This document shows positions 1 through 11,041 of a stretch of 64,000 nucleotides of DNA, piece after piece. The notes under the pieces were generated by a model, which had not been told where the DNA came from, did no database searches, and saw nothing but the letters and a program-made list of their open reading frames with translations. Both the position numbers and the translations under genes were made by a program. The DNA comes from Akanthomyces muscarius (Eukaryota; Ascomycota; Sordariomycetes; Hypocreales; Cordycipitaceae). The stretch lies in the NCBI RefSeq assembly GCF_028009165.1, contig NC_079243.1, positions 4,898,001 to 4,962,000 on the forward strand. Direction: 5' to 3'. Within the stretch, counting starts at the first letter, position 1. Each line of letters starts with the position of its first letter.

Positions 1-617
1 CTGGTAGACACAGCCGTCGTAGCTAGACGGGACTGGTGGCGTGTAAGTCGGGCCTGGGACCCCAGTGACGGTGACGGTGGCGGTGACGACAGAAGTCTAG
101 AGCCAAGCTGTTAGTTCCCCCGCCATATGCTTGTTTTCTTTTTGCATTCTGTACAAAACTGTAAACTTACAGGATGGACAGTCAGGGTACTGGCTGTGAT
201 GCCCCAGCATGAGCATGCGCTCGAGTAGCGACTCGTTCCCGAGCATGCAGACGCATAGGTTGGCACCGTCGGGTCGGCGCGCTTATAGACAGTGACAGTA
301 CCCTTGGGAATCTCGGTAACAGTCACAGTGTTTGTCACAGTACTGTAAATGAGCGGAATTAGTGAGCGTAATCTTTCTTTATCAAGGGCCTTTGGTACAA
401 GTATCGCGCCATCGGTGTATGGCACTTACACGGCGCTGCCCGTCACAGTCTTGGTCATGAAGCTACTGCAGTCCGCCTTGGCCGACGTGCCAAAAGCATC
501 GCCACGACGCGTGCCCGTCACAGCGCGAGCGCAGTTATCCGCATTGCAGGCTCCGGCGACGACGCTCTGCGCCTTGAAAAGCAGTGCCAGCGGCACATAT
601 GCAGCATAGAGACGCAT
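1..617 (-). CDS. Thr-rich secreted protein, 5' part (cut by left window edge)
   Basis: I read three exons on the minus strand: 430-617, 171-342 and 1-96, the last running off the window. Introns are 343-429 (GTAAGT...TTTACAG) and 97-170 (GTAAGT...CTCTAG), and the frame stays open across both. The product begins with a hydrophobic signal peptide (MRLYAAYVPLALLF...), followed by a short Cys-containing segment with the motif NCARAVTGT. Next comes a Thr/Val stretch (TVTNTVTVT, later TVTVTG) and a Cys cluster YASACSGTSRYSSACSC. This architecture is common in extracellular or cell-wall proteins of filamentous ascomycetes, whose function is mostly unknown. I chose the Met at 617 because it starts the signal peptide; an in-frame Met at 650 lies upstream. 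The C-terminal domain that would identify the family is outside the window. Confidence 0.7.
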
Positions 618-692
618 AGTGGTGATGAATGGGTGCTGTGCGCAGGACAATTAAGACTAAAATGCCGTGTAATCTGCCAGGCGCTTGGGATT

Positions 693-704
693 CCCCCCCC
701 CCCC
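693..704. repeat. C12 homopolymer
   Basis: Twelve consecutive C residues lie just upstream of the left-edge gene. The exact length is prone to sequencing error. Confidence 0.9.
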
Positions 705-725
705 AAGAAGGTCCTTTGATGAGAC

Positions 726-732
726 TATATAA
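726..732 (-). promoter_or_regulatory. TATA-like box for the left-edge secreted protein
   Basis: The minus strand reads CTTATATAG about 110 bp upstream of the predicted start at 617. Placement is reasonable for a fungal TATA box; no transcript evidence is available. Confidence 0.35.
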
Positions 733-733
733 G

Positions 734-2673
734 CTTTTTCTTCTTAACATGCGATTCTGTGCTGTTTACCGTTTTTAAAAGCTCGGCATGCTGTTTTTAT
801 TCAGCGCAGCCCCAATTGGGGCATAATTGGCTCTGCGGCTGGACAGCATTGACTCAGCTGGCAGCCACAAGACTCGCTACTGTCAATATTTCAGCCCGAG
901 GCGTTCCTCAGGCGGCGTGTCACCGCCCCGACCATCCAGGCCCAGAACATGCATAGATTTAACCGTGCGGGCCGTCGGGGCAGGGCGTCGAAATCTGTAT
1001 CATTCCGCCTTACGTTAGAAAACGTGGTCCCCGGTCGGTGGTGACGGGGCGGGCAAGGTCAGGCCTCTAGCACAGCTGAGGCTGCATCGAATAACTGCAT
1101 GTGTTTTCGGAAACGTTCTGGATCGAGCTAAACTCGCGAATCCAACAAGCGAGATCAATAGCTTGCGGCCCCGACTAGGTCGGCCTTTGTTTCTGGCGTG
1201 CTTGCCAAGCGAAGGCTGGATCCCGACGCCTGGACCTGAAAGTCTGCATTGCATCTCTTCCAGACACAGCAAGTATGTTTTTCGAGCATAAAAGCTAACA
1301 ATTGTGCCATGAAAAGCAGCTGCAACCGGTGAGCCAAGGACGCTGCTAGCGTCGCGGGTAGGCGAAGCTGGCTAGACCTTTTTGTCGCGTAACTATAGCA
1401 AATGTGAATCCACACCTGCTGGCGTGGGAATAGGCCTTATGTACTTCAACACTTTTTGAACTATCTATCTTAAAACTACAGGTCTGAAACGCGAAATTGC
1501 GCGTTTAGACTAGCCTTCACGGCCACGTTGCTCCTGCTGCTGTCGCCTTTTAACCTCAGGTTCGGCGGCATGGGCACGAAACGGACTTGGTAGAAGACAC
1601 GAGAGTATTAATTTTCGGGCGTTCGCGTTGTGTTTTCCTCCTTGAAAGGTTCTTACGTTCGAATGGAAGTGACCAGAGGAATGATTCGCTTGAAGGAGAA
1701 CTCCGAACATTATACTGTTATTCTTGGGCGTGCGAAAACGCGCTGATTTCATCTAATAAATGCACTTGAAACCCCGACCACGGCTGCGACCCGTGGCGGA
1801 AAAAGCCTTTGTCGCAGTCTTCACATTAGTGGTCTGGCTTGTCCAATTCAAGGGATTCAAACCCACCCAACAGCCCCAACGGCCATCTGTACTGCAGGAC
1901 ATGATTGAGGCACTTATATGGAAATAGCAGCTCCCGCAGTTTTCAAACTTGTTAGCATTGGATACTACTTGCCATTTTGTGTCCGTCTTAGGCTGCTTGC
2001 CTGAATGTTGGACGCTAGACTGCTATGATAAAGAGGGACAGGCCGTTGTAAGGCATTTTCAGTGGCTCAGACAAGGCCCATAAACGGCCACGAACAAACC
2101 TAGACTAGTGGAAATACGGGACTCTCATTGTCTGGCGGTACAAAAATGACCGCCCACGCAATGTCTATCATGCTTTGCCAACTGATGAAAAAAAAAGTTG
2201 AGAAAAGAGTTGTAAGCTGCATTATGCCAATGAAGATAATGACGGACACGGGCATCTTGTTGCGACCCATGTTGGCGTAATGGCCAAGAAAGCATGTTCC
2301 AGCAGTGTCGGGGCTCAGCGAGCCCCGTCGCATTTGACGCGCCATTGCTTACACGTCAGGCAACCCCCGAAGCGACTACGATTGACTATTTACAGTAATG
2401 ATTTTGCGATGGCGACGATGCTGGAAAGAGTAATACAGTTGCGATAGGCGCGTGTGGTTAAATATAAGCTTGCTGTGGATCGGGGGCTATCGATCGTCCT
2501 GGTGCCTTGCAAGGCTGCGAATACCGTCATTGCGCTAGCCAGCGACCAATGACAGGAGCCCGTCGCAAAAAGAATCCTCAATACGGCTTCGGCCGAGAGG
2601 CCTGTTTACGTTGCACGTCGCTTTATGACGAGCGCCTCGGTTCCGAACATGCCGTGGAAGACGAAAACGCAAG
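734..2673. other. Intergenic, no gene recognised
   Basis: About 1.9 kb lie between the left-edge gene and the hydrolase promoter. Open frames here are short, overlap on both strands and show no recognisable protein features. I see no repeat structure beyond scattered short AT-rich runs. Confidence 0.6.
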
Positions 2674-2680
2674 TATATAA
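2674..2680 (+). promoter_or_regulatory. TATA box of the Ayg1-like hydrolase
   Basis: TATATAA lies 115 bp upstream of the ATG at 2795 and in the same orientation, a typical position for a regulated fungal gene. Confidence 0.45.
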
Positions 2681-2794
2681 GATGAAGAAGTGCACTGTAG
2701 ACGAAAATGAGAGAAAATCATTTAGAAGCAGCAGAGGACTTTGCAAGCACCAAATTTAGTACACACTACTCCAAGTTATCTCCTTCTCCACGCC

Positions 2795-4126
2795 ATGAAG
2801 CTACTTTCCTCCACTTACACAGGCCCAATCCTGGCCGCTCTGGTGCAGTCCAGAACAGCGTCGGCGGCATTCGACACCTCCAATAGCACCATGCTGCTGC
2901 TGAGCAATGATTCGACAATGAACTATGACTTGCTGGGTCCCCTGGGCACTTCCACCACCGGAGGAGGCGATGTTGGGCCGATTCTTGGCGCGGCCAAGGC
3001 GATTGAAGCCGGAAACATGACGTCCTTTTTCGAAGTCTTCAACAAGCTTGCCTTCGATACCAAGGCTGCCGCCGAAGATGCAGACAATGCCGCTGATCCC
3101 GTCAATGTCCGGGACACGTGGTTCTCCACGGCGGCGTATTTCCGCAGGGCCGACGTCTACCTCCACGGCAACTGGAGCGATCCGCTCATCAACAGCGTGT
3201 GGGACGAGCAGATGGCGGCCTTTGACAAGGGAATCGCCGCTTTGCCTATTCCTGGAAAGCGCATCCGCATTCCCGCCACCGAGGGCAACTTTACCGTTGA
3301 GGCTATCTGGTACTCTGCCTCGGACAGCAAGGACAGCAAGCTGCCGACAATGATCATCGGCAACGGCTTCGACGCCGCGCAGGAGGACTCGTACCACAAC
3401 TTTGTCGCTCCCGCCCTGGCCAGGGGATGGAACTGCATCACATACGAGGGACCCGGCCAGCCGACCGTGCGCCGCAACCAGGACCTGGGCTTCATCCCCG
3501 ACTGGGAAAAGGTCGCCATCCCCGTCGTGGACTATGTTCTCTCGGAGAAGAAGCACGTCGTCGACGAGAACCGCCTCGTTCTGGTCGGCAACTCACTGGG
3601 TGGCTACCTGGCCGCGCGCGTCGCGGCCTTTGAGCCCCGCCTGTCGGCCGTTGTCCTCATCGACGGCGTCTGGGACAACTACGAGGCGTACAAGAGGGAG
3701 CTGAAGCCCGAGATGCTCGCCATCTACGAGACGGGCAACTACTCGCAGTTTGATGACGCGCTGCTCTCCGCGCGCGCGGCCGGCAAGCTCCCCACCGGCG
3801 CCGCTTGGGGCATTGACCACAGTCTGTGGGCGTGCCACACGCGCTCGCCGTCAGACTTTTTCAACCAGATCAAGCAGTACAATGTCACGACATTTATCGA
3901 TAAGATCAAGGTGCCCGTTTTTGTTGGGGATGCCGCGCTGGAGAGCAGCTATGTTGGACAGCCGAAGATGGTGGCGGACGCTCTGGGCGACTGGGCTACT
4001 CTGCATACTTTCGAGGGCGCTGCTGGCTTTCATTGCCAGACCGGTGCTGGACAGGAGCTTTCCAGGGCGATTCATGCTTGGCTGAACAAGACCTTGGGGA
4101 AGATGGGTAAGGGTGGCTGCAAGTAG
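2795..4126 (+). CDS. Secreted Ayg1-like alpha/beta hydrolase
   Basis: Single-exon gene of 443 residues. The frame is open further 5' but has no upstream ATG, and Met 2795 begins a plausible signal peptide ending near ALVQSRTASA. The core carries an oxyanion-type stretch GNGFDAAQED, then ITYEGPGQPTVRRNQDLGF and the nucleophile elbow GNSLGGY (Ser267). Candidate acid Asp379 lies in VGDAAL and candidate His413 in GFHCQTG. These blocks match the Ayg1 type of alpha/beta hydrolases (FrsA/DUF1100-like), some of which shorten polyketide chains in fungal melanin pathways. No polyketide synthase lies nearby and the predicted secretion differs from Ayg1 itself, so the substrate is unknown. The gene is convergent with rad7. 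Confidence 0.8.
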   Translation: MKLLSSTYTGPILAALVQSRTASAAFDTSNSTMLLLSNDSTMNYDLLGPLGTSTTGGGDVGPILGAAKAIEAGNMTSFFEVFNKLAFDTKAAAEDADNAADPVNVRDTWFSTAAYFRRADVYLHGNWSDPLINSVWDEQMAAFDKGIAALPIPGKRIRIPATEGNFTVEAIWYSASDSKDSKLPTMIIGNGFDAAQEDSYHNFVAPALARGWNCITYEGPGQPTVRRNQDLGFIPDWEKVAIPVVDYVLSEKKHVVDENRLVLVGNSLGGYLAARVAAFEPRLSAVVLIDGVWDNYEAYKRELKPEMLAIYETGNYSQFDDALLSARAAGKLPTGAAWGIDHSLWACHTRSPSDFFNQIKQYNVTTFIDKIKVPVFVGDAALESSYVGQPKMVADALGDWATLHTFEGAAGFHCQTGAGQELSRAIHAWLNKTLGKMGKGGCK

Positions 4127-4643
4127 TGTTCGCCGTAGAGGCGCTGCATGGTCCGCTTCTGCCGGCGAGATGGAATATTTGGACATGGCCAACAAGCCTG
4201 TTTTGGTTGATAATCCTTTAGAATTAAGTATTTGTGTCTAATATGAGCACTTGTTAAGCATAAAAGGCACTTTCTCGAGGCTATTCTATCTAGTGAGCCC
4301 GGGCCAGTCGCGCACGTATGGCAGGGGCGTGCCTAACAAAAATATTTATCGGGCGTTCAAGCCGTCGCGTGATATCTTATTTTGCGCTCTTCTTCATTAT
4401 ACTTGAGAATATGGCCGGGCTGGGACGGCAGTCCTTCAACGCTTGTGAAGCGCTTGCTTCTGTGCGGATGCGGCTACGACAGAGCTCCTCGTGTCATTGT
4501 GTCGGATATATGATATTGCAAGTGCACTGCTCATCCCTTCCAGGGCGTATTTCTCGGCTCTTTTGTCCCTATCATACAAGTAGCGAAATACCTCTCATAT
4601 TGCTAAGATTGGCCTGAATCTTTTGTCGGCAGCTGCGATTGTC
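4127..4643. other. Intergenic between convergent genes
   Basis: These 517 bp separate the 3' ends of the hydrolase gene and rad7. A 99-codon open frame on the plus strand (4318-4617) has no recognisable features and is not called. The interval probably holds the two 3' UTRs. Confidence 0.6.
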
Positions 4644-6633
4644 TCAATGTGTGCCCTCGGTCATCATGCCCTGTGCGTTGGGCACACCGACCAGAATAAC
4701 ACCTCGCGGGACCAAGATGTCCTTGACCTTCATGCATCCAAACACGTTCACCTCCTTGATCTTCGGGCAGGCTCGGAATATACTGCCCAAAATAAAATCC
4801 GTCACCTCCTCACAGAAGCTAATCTCCAATGAGCGCAGCTCTGGATACGTTGCGCTTTCGCTGAAGACTTCCTCAAACGCCTCGCGCGAAATGTGTCGAC
4901 AGGCATGGATATTGAGATGCCTCAGTTTGGGCCCCGAGTGTGCCATGAGCGCCTTGAATCCTTCGCTGCAAAGGCCTAGATTCTTGGGATTCTCCCGTGG
5001 GTGGGCAGCGTCGACCTGACGACACTTTTGCAGGTCAATGAAGGGCACCTCGGGATTGTCCCACTCCGTAAACAGTTTCGCAAAACCGGCATCCGTCATG
5101 ACTTCGCTATCGGTAATTCGCAGCTTAGTGAGGGCTCTGCAGTGGTTATGAATCGCCTCCAGCACGTCGTCGCTAGCATCTGGGAAGATCTTCAACGACA
5201 GAGTCTGCAAGTTTTCTCCAATGCCAGCAATACATTCGGTCAATGATTCTGACGTAATTTTGTGGTGAACTTGAAGACCGACATGTTCGAGAGAGGTGAG
5301 CGCTCCAATGGCTTTGACACCTTCACTCGTAAGCTTCTGATTGTTTTCGACCTTGAGCCGTTGCAGTTGCGGGCAGTGCTTCCGCAGCTCAACGATTGTG
5401 TCGTCTCCAAAGTGCAGGTCCGTGTAGTACACCTGTAGCCGTCGCAGATTGGCACCCTTTGCCGCGAGAAATTCGTGCCATTTCGCTTCGCTCAGCAGAT
5501 TTGCACCATGGAGATAAAATGTTTCCAGGCAGGTATCTCGCGAGAGCAGGTAGTCCATGACTTCGTCCTTGAATTGAATTGCACACCGCACCTTGAAGTG
5601 GCGCAATTTTGTGGCTACTTGGAATATGCTGATTAGATCGTTGTCGCCAAGCCTAGCACCATCGTAGATGTGCAGAATCTCGGTATTGGGCTGGATGAAA
5701 AGCGGGAGAGTCTCTGGCTTGAGCAGTCGGCGCTTGGAGAAGATTCGCCCGATTTTGTCGACAAGATGCTCAGGTAAGTCACCCAAACTCTCGGCCAAGT
5801 CCACATTCTTTGCAAGTGTTTGGACACAGAGTGTGGCCAGGCTCTTGGTTCCCACATCGCCGTCGAGAATTCGGCTTTGCGTGGTTCGGCGAACACCGAT
5901 TCCGCCCGCTTGCTTTCGAGGCTTCTTTTTCGGTTTTTGACCCTCTCGCTCTTTGGCTATTTCTCGCCCACAAGGTGCACACAGAAGACCGCCATTTGGC
6001 CCGGCGACAGAGTATGGTGTAACAGTAAAGCGCTTGTCGCAAATCTCGCAGTTGTCCATTTGACCAGGTAAGGGCGCCAGGGTTTGCTCAAAGATTGCGC
6101 GCGCAATGTCGTCTTCGTCTTCGTCACCATCTGCATTCTTCTTGCGTTTCTTGAATGCTTTGCTGGCCTTGATTTTTTCGATGGCTTTTTGCTCTTCCCT
6201 TTGCTTCTGGGTGGTTTTTGTGCCACCAGGCGCACGTCGACTTGCCGTGGCGCTCGACTCGGCTACTGTGGAGGAATCTCCATTTGCACGGGCCTGATCA
6301 ACTACAGCTTGACGACGAGCGTCGGCTTCGTCACGGATCTGTCTTGCTGAAATGTTATGTGACTGGATCTGTTAGCGATCTGCGGCTGGTGTGAATTTGC
6401 GGTGGTTACTCACAGCTAAGAAGTCTGTCAAGGCCGATTGACTGTTCAAAAATTAGTGGAATTGACCACGATGCACGGAAACTATCGGTGACCTACGGTC
6501 CAGTAATATTTCTGGTCGGTCGGGGAGAGTTATTTTGGTCGGCATCATTGCCACCATTGGGGGCCGATCGCCTCCGTACCCTGTCGAATGGTTAGCAATT
6601 TCCGAGTGCAGGAGTTGCGAAGCAAACTGACAT
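4644..6633 (-). CDS. rad7: DNA repair protein Rad7
   Basis: My model has four exons: 6632-6633, 6497-6580, 6414-6441 and 4644-6362, giving 610 residues. The N-terminus contains the conserved block GPQSALTDFLASHNIS, which is assembled only by splicing, then a basic Lys-rich helix. A C4 zinc motif (CEICD...CAPCG) lies at residues 143-167. Leucine-rich repeats run from about residue 220 to the end. Rad7 is the damage-recognition partner of Rad16 in global-genome nucleotide excision repair and acts with it in an Elongin/cullin ubiquitin ligase on non-transcribed chromatin. Identification is strong. The start is less certain: the first ATG in frame appears only after an AT|G junction is spliced, see findings. 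It diverges from rad16. Confidence 0.88.
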
Positions 6634-7379
6634 TGTGAGAGACGCTGATAACGGCCTCTCCTCGGATTAATGGGAAATATGTCGTCTGTGACGTGCTGCA
6701 GAAATTTGGGGTAAGAAACAAGTGAGAAAAGGGAGTGTCGCAACTCCAGCTACGGCTGCACAGTGGCGTTCACCAATCATGGCACAGCCCAGTGCAAGCG
6801 CCACGGTGTTGCAAGTTACTTTCTCGCGGTACTAACACGGTGTCACGTGATGGGTCTCAAATTTTTCCTCAATTCGCACTGGGTGCCTTCACTTGCGACA
6901 GTTGCAATCTGCGGGGCCCCGTGCACGGAGCACGGTGCGGCGTACCTAACGCACTGGCTCTTTAGCTTTCCCGGGCCTGGCCAGGCACTCGCGTAAAGAG
7001 GTTCCGCGGGTCGAACAGCGTAGTCGTCATAATCGGCACTGTGAGGTCAGTCACGGTGCCAGGAAAAAGAAATGAGGGAGGCCACCATTCACATCTGCAT
7101 TCCACGCAGGGGCGTCAGCAATTCATCCATCATCGATTCACTTTGCGATTTCTAGCCATCTTTTGCCAAAGTCTACATCGACTTGCTCGCCCTAACTTAA
7201 TTGAGTGGCAATCACATCTGAATCAGACTATTCGCCACCCGCTAAATACACTGAGCCGCCCTGGCTGGTAGCGCAGACCAAGTTCTCGCACCCCAAAACG
7301 CATGCACGGGCACAGGGGAATATACAGTGATTTCTTCTCCGAATTATCTGTCGATTTCTAGGTTCAAAGAAGTCGCAAG
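6634..7379. promoter_or_regulatory. Shared divergent promoter region of rad7 and rad16
   Basis: The 746 bp between the two start codons contain no convincing gene. A perfect palindrome TCACGTGA (6843-6850), an E-box/CBF1-type core, lies in the interval. Because both products work in one complex, co-regulation from this interval is plausible but not shown. Confidence 0.5.
6843..6850. promoter_or_regulatory. TCACGTGA E-box palindrome
   Basis: An eight-base palindrome with a CACGTG core, the binding site type of bHLH factors such as Cbf1. It is an isolated match in the rad7/rad16 intergenic region. Confidence 0.35.
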
Positions 7380-10300
7380 ATGCCTCGTGGTCGGCCATCC
7401 GGGGGTGCCTCCACCCCGATCCCTGGTATGTTGAATGAACGAGTGCTCTCTCTGACAGACCGTTAACCGCCTCTGATTTCTGCAGCAGCTGGCACTGGCA
7501 CCAGGCGATCTACTAGATCTTCTCTCCGTGCAAGCAGCAATGCTTCGCCGGTACCATCAATCACAGACTCGGTTACTAGTAGAAGAGCAACCCGTCTCAG
7601 TCAGAGTGCTGCTAGAGGCCCTCCCAGCGAAACGGTATCATCCGTCGCAACCCCTGCAGAGCTCACTTCAGACGAGGCCAGCGACTTCACCCCTGCTACC
7701 AGCGTAGTGCCTACTCCGCTATCTAATGATTCTGGAACCTCCGTCGACAAGCGATCATCATTTGTTATTGAGGTGCCCACCTCTCGAAGTCGTGCAGAGA
7801 GAGAGCGTGCCCTGCGAACAAGCAATTTGTCTCTTAATGCAAAGGGAAAACGGCGGGCTGATCTGGTCAAAGACTCTGACGACGATGAATACTCTTCTGT
7901 CGACGAGTCTCCAGACGCCAAAGTTGCCCGAAGGCTGCAAGAAGAGGAATATGGCAAGGCCCCTACTGATGACGGTTGGGAGGCTACTTATGGCTACCCG
8001 AATGGTGCACCGAAACACTTGCAATGGAGCCCCAGATCTGGTGGTATAATTTGCAAGCCCATACCTCGTAGGCCTGCCAAAAGAGAGCGAGCCGACACGA
8101 TTTCGAGTGCCCCCGGCCGTCGTTCGAAGAAGAGTAGAGTGATATCCGATTCTGAAGACGGCCCACGGTCGGATATCGACATGGACGCAGAAATCGCTGC
8201 TTCTGCAGCTTTTGATGACGACAACGCTGCCGAAACCCTGCAGAATGTCTCCATCGAGATATCTGATTCGGATGATCTTAGCGACCTTGATCTTGACGAC
8301 TCGGTATTTGAAGTCTCGAGTGATGACGAGCCTTTGTCCAGGTCTAAAGGAAAGCAGCGAATGTCTACTGCTGGTGCCACTATCCCTGCCAGTCGCGGAG
8401 CCAAGTCTTCGAAACGTCACCGTGCGGCTAATATCGATCTCATCAGCAGCAGTAGCGAGGACTCTGATGCATCTTTTCATTCCACTGGTTCCGTGGACGA
8501 CCCCGTTGAAGCTGCGTTGGAGGAACCGAGCGCCATGCGAACCATCGGCGCCTCACGCAAGGCTTATAGACGGGGAAACAAGCGCCGAAACCAGTCTGAG
8601 CGAGAGCGTCTGGAAGCCCATCATCCGGAGCTTAAAGTCATGTGGATCGACTTGGAGAACCTGCCTGAAATCAACGCAGGTATGGCAGAGCAGCCGCCAA
8701 CTATTTCACGCCGCCTCAAGCCCTTCCAGCTTGAAGGTCTAGCCTGGATGAAGGAGATGGAGAAGCAGGAGTGGCAAGGTGGCCTTCTCGGCGACGAGAT
8801 GGGCCTGGGCAAGACAATTCAGGCAGTGTCGCTCATTATGTCCGACTACCCCGCCAAGCAACCCAGTTTGGTGCTGGTGCCGCCAGTTGCCCTGATGCAA
8901 TGGCAGTCTGAAATCAAGTCCTACACCGATGGAACACTCAAGACATTCGTCTTCCATGGCACAAACGCTAAGACGAAAGGCATGCAAGTCAAGGACTTGA
9001 AAAAGTACGACGTGATTATGATGTCGTACAACAGTCTGGAGTCTATTTACCGAAAGCAAGAGCGTGGCTTCAAGCGCAAAGACGGACTTTACAAACAAGA
9101 AAGTGTGATTCACGCTATTAACTTCCATCGCATCATTCTGGACGAAGCCCACTGCATCAAAACACGAACAACAATGACGGCCAAGGCATGCTTTGCTCTC
9201 AAAACCAACTATCGCTGGTGCTTGACTGGAACTCCGCTCCAAAACAGAATCGGAGAGTTCTTTTCTCTCATCAGATTTCTCAACATCAAGCCCTTTGCAT
9301 CTTACCTGTGCAAGCAGTGCCCTTGCTCTACATTGGAATGGAGCATGAACGAGGACCACCGATGTAAGAATTGTGGCCACGGTGGCATGCAGCACGTATC
9401 AGTTTTCAACCAGGAGCTTCTAAACCCGATTCAAAAGTATGGCAACTTTGGCCCTGGGCGAGAGGCATTCCGCAAGCTTCGACTGATGACAAAGCGCATT
9501 ATGCTGCGTCGTCTCAAGAAGGATCACACCAATGCCATGGAGCTGCCCGTCAAGGAAGTATTCGTCAATCGTCAATTCTTTGGCGAGGAGGAGAATGACT
9601 TTGCGGGAAGCATCATGACGAACGGCCAGCGCAAGTTTGACACCTATGTCCATCAGGGCGTCTTGCTTAACAATTATGCCAACATTTTCGGTCTCATTAT
9701 GCAGATGCGTCAAGTTGCTGATCATCCAGATTTGATCTTGAAAAAGAATGCCGAGGGTGGCCAGAATGTGCTCATCTGCTGCATCTGTGACGAGCCGGCC
9801 GAGGATACGGTGCGCAGCCGCTGCAAGCACGACTTTTGCCGAGCATGCGTGCTGAGCTACGTCCACTCGACCGATGAGCCCGATTGTCCGCGGTGCCACA
9901 TTCCGCTGTCTATTGATCTGGAACAACCAGAAATCGAGCAAGACCAATCCATGGTGAAGAAGTCTTCAATTATCAATCGTATCAAGATGGAGAATTGGAC
10001 GTCGTCTTCCAAGATTGAGCTTCTTGTTCACGAGCTGCACAAGCTGCGATCGGACAATGCGTCGCACAAGTCCATCATCTTCTCGCAGTTTACGACCATG
10101 CTCCAGCTTGTCGAGTGGCGTCTGCGCCGTGCGGGCATCACGACGGTCATGCTCGACGGCAGCATGACGCCAGCCCAGCGCCAAGCCTCGATTGAGCATT
10201 TCATGAGCAATGTGGACGTGGAGTGCTTTCTTGTGTCACTGAAGGCGGGTGGCGTTGCACTAAATCTGACGGAAGCCTCCCGCGTCTTCATTGTCGATCC

Positions 10301-10594
10301 GTGAGTTTGATTTCCTGTGTCGCCTCCCTACCATGCTCTGTAAAACTAACGGTTTTGTGTGACAGATGGTGGAACCCGGCCGCAGAGTGGCAGTCGGCGG
10401 ATCGATGCCACCGCATCGGCCAGACGCGACCGTGCACGATTACGCGGCTTTGCATCGAGGACTCGGTGGAGAGCCGCATGGTGCTGATTCAGGAGAAGAA
10501 GACGAGCATGATTCACTCGACGGTGAATGGCGACGACAAGGCAATGGAGACTCTGAGTCCCGAGGACATGCAGTTCTTGTTCCGCGGAAGCTAG
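7380..10594 (+). CDS. rad16: DNA repair protein Rad16 (SNF2 ATPase with RING finger)
   Basis: Three exons, 7380-7425, 7486-10300 and 10366-10594, encode 1029 residues. The first ~330 residues are acidic and serine-rich, probably disordered. The SNF2 ATPase follows, with Walker A block DEMGLGKT (452-459) and Walker B LDEAH (567-571). A Cys-rich insert (CKQCPC...CKNCGHGG) and a C3HC4 RING finger (from C780: CCICDEPAED...CRACV...CPRC) sit between the helicase lobes, the hallmark arrangement of Rad16. The C-terminal helicase lobe includes FSQFTTML and WWNPAAEWQSADRCHRIGQ; the last intron falls exactly before WW. Rad16 remodels chromatin and ubiquitylates in global-genome repair together with Rad7, encoded divergently next door. 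The first intron ends in a tandem CAGCAG acceptor. Confidence 0.95.
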
Positions 10595-11041
10595 GCGGTG
10601 GTACCCTATAGCAGGATGAAGAAAGAACTAGCATGGAGTTTTGGGGCAACAGTCTTCTTTCTACTTCTTGCTTGATGACGTTTAGCTTTAGGTCTTGTAG
10701 TTATGTAAAACAAATGAGTAGTTATGTTTTTGCGTTTGATTGAGCGCATCTGCTTGGCAACCGTGTAAACATGGGCGAGCTTTTGACTTTGCGAATAAAA
10801 AGTCGGGGACGCCCGACATCGACAACCACGAAGCAGATTAAGACACAAAAGCACAGGATCATCAAGGTCTAGCTCGATTTGAACCATTTTAACCAATAAT
10901 CTTTTATTTCAATTCCAGATTCTTCCATGATAGTAGATAAGAAAAAAAGTATGTTTAAAAAAAAGTGGACAGTTTATGCCCATGCAAGAATGCGTAACCA
11001 GAAATGACCTTTTGACATTTCACTTTGCTTTGCCCTGTTCC
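10595..11041. other. Intergenic between convergent rad16 and ODC
   Basis: These 447 bp hold the two 3' ends. The part next to ODC (about 10890-10970) is AT-rich, with several AATAAA-like strings on either strand suited to polyadenylation. No gene seen. Confidence 0.6.

Noticed and set aside
1835..1870. B-box-like GGTTTGAATCCC on the minus strand as part of a tRNA
   Set aside because: No matching acceptor, D or anticodon arm could be paired around it.
2801..3556. 251-codon frame antisense to the Ayg1-like hydrolase
   Set aside because: It mirrors the codon structure of the sense gene, which has clear catalytic motifs; the antisense translation has none.
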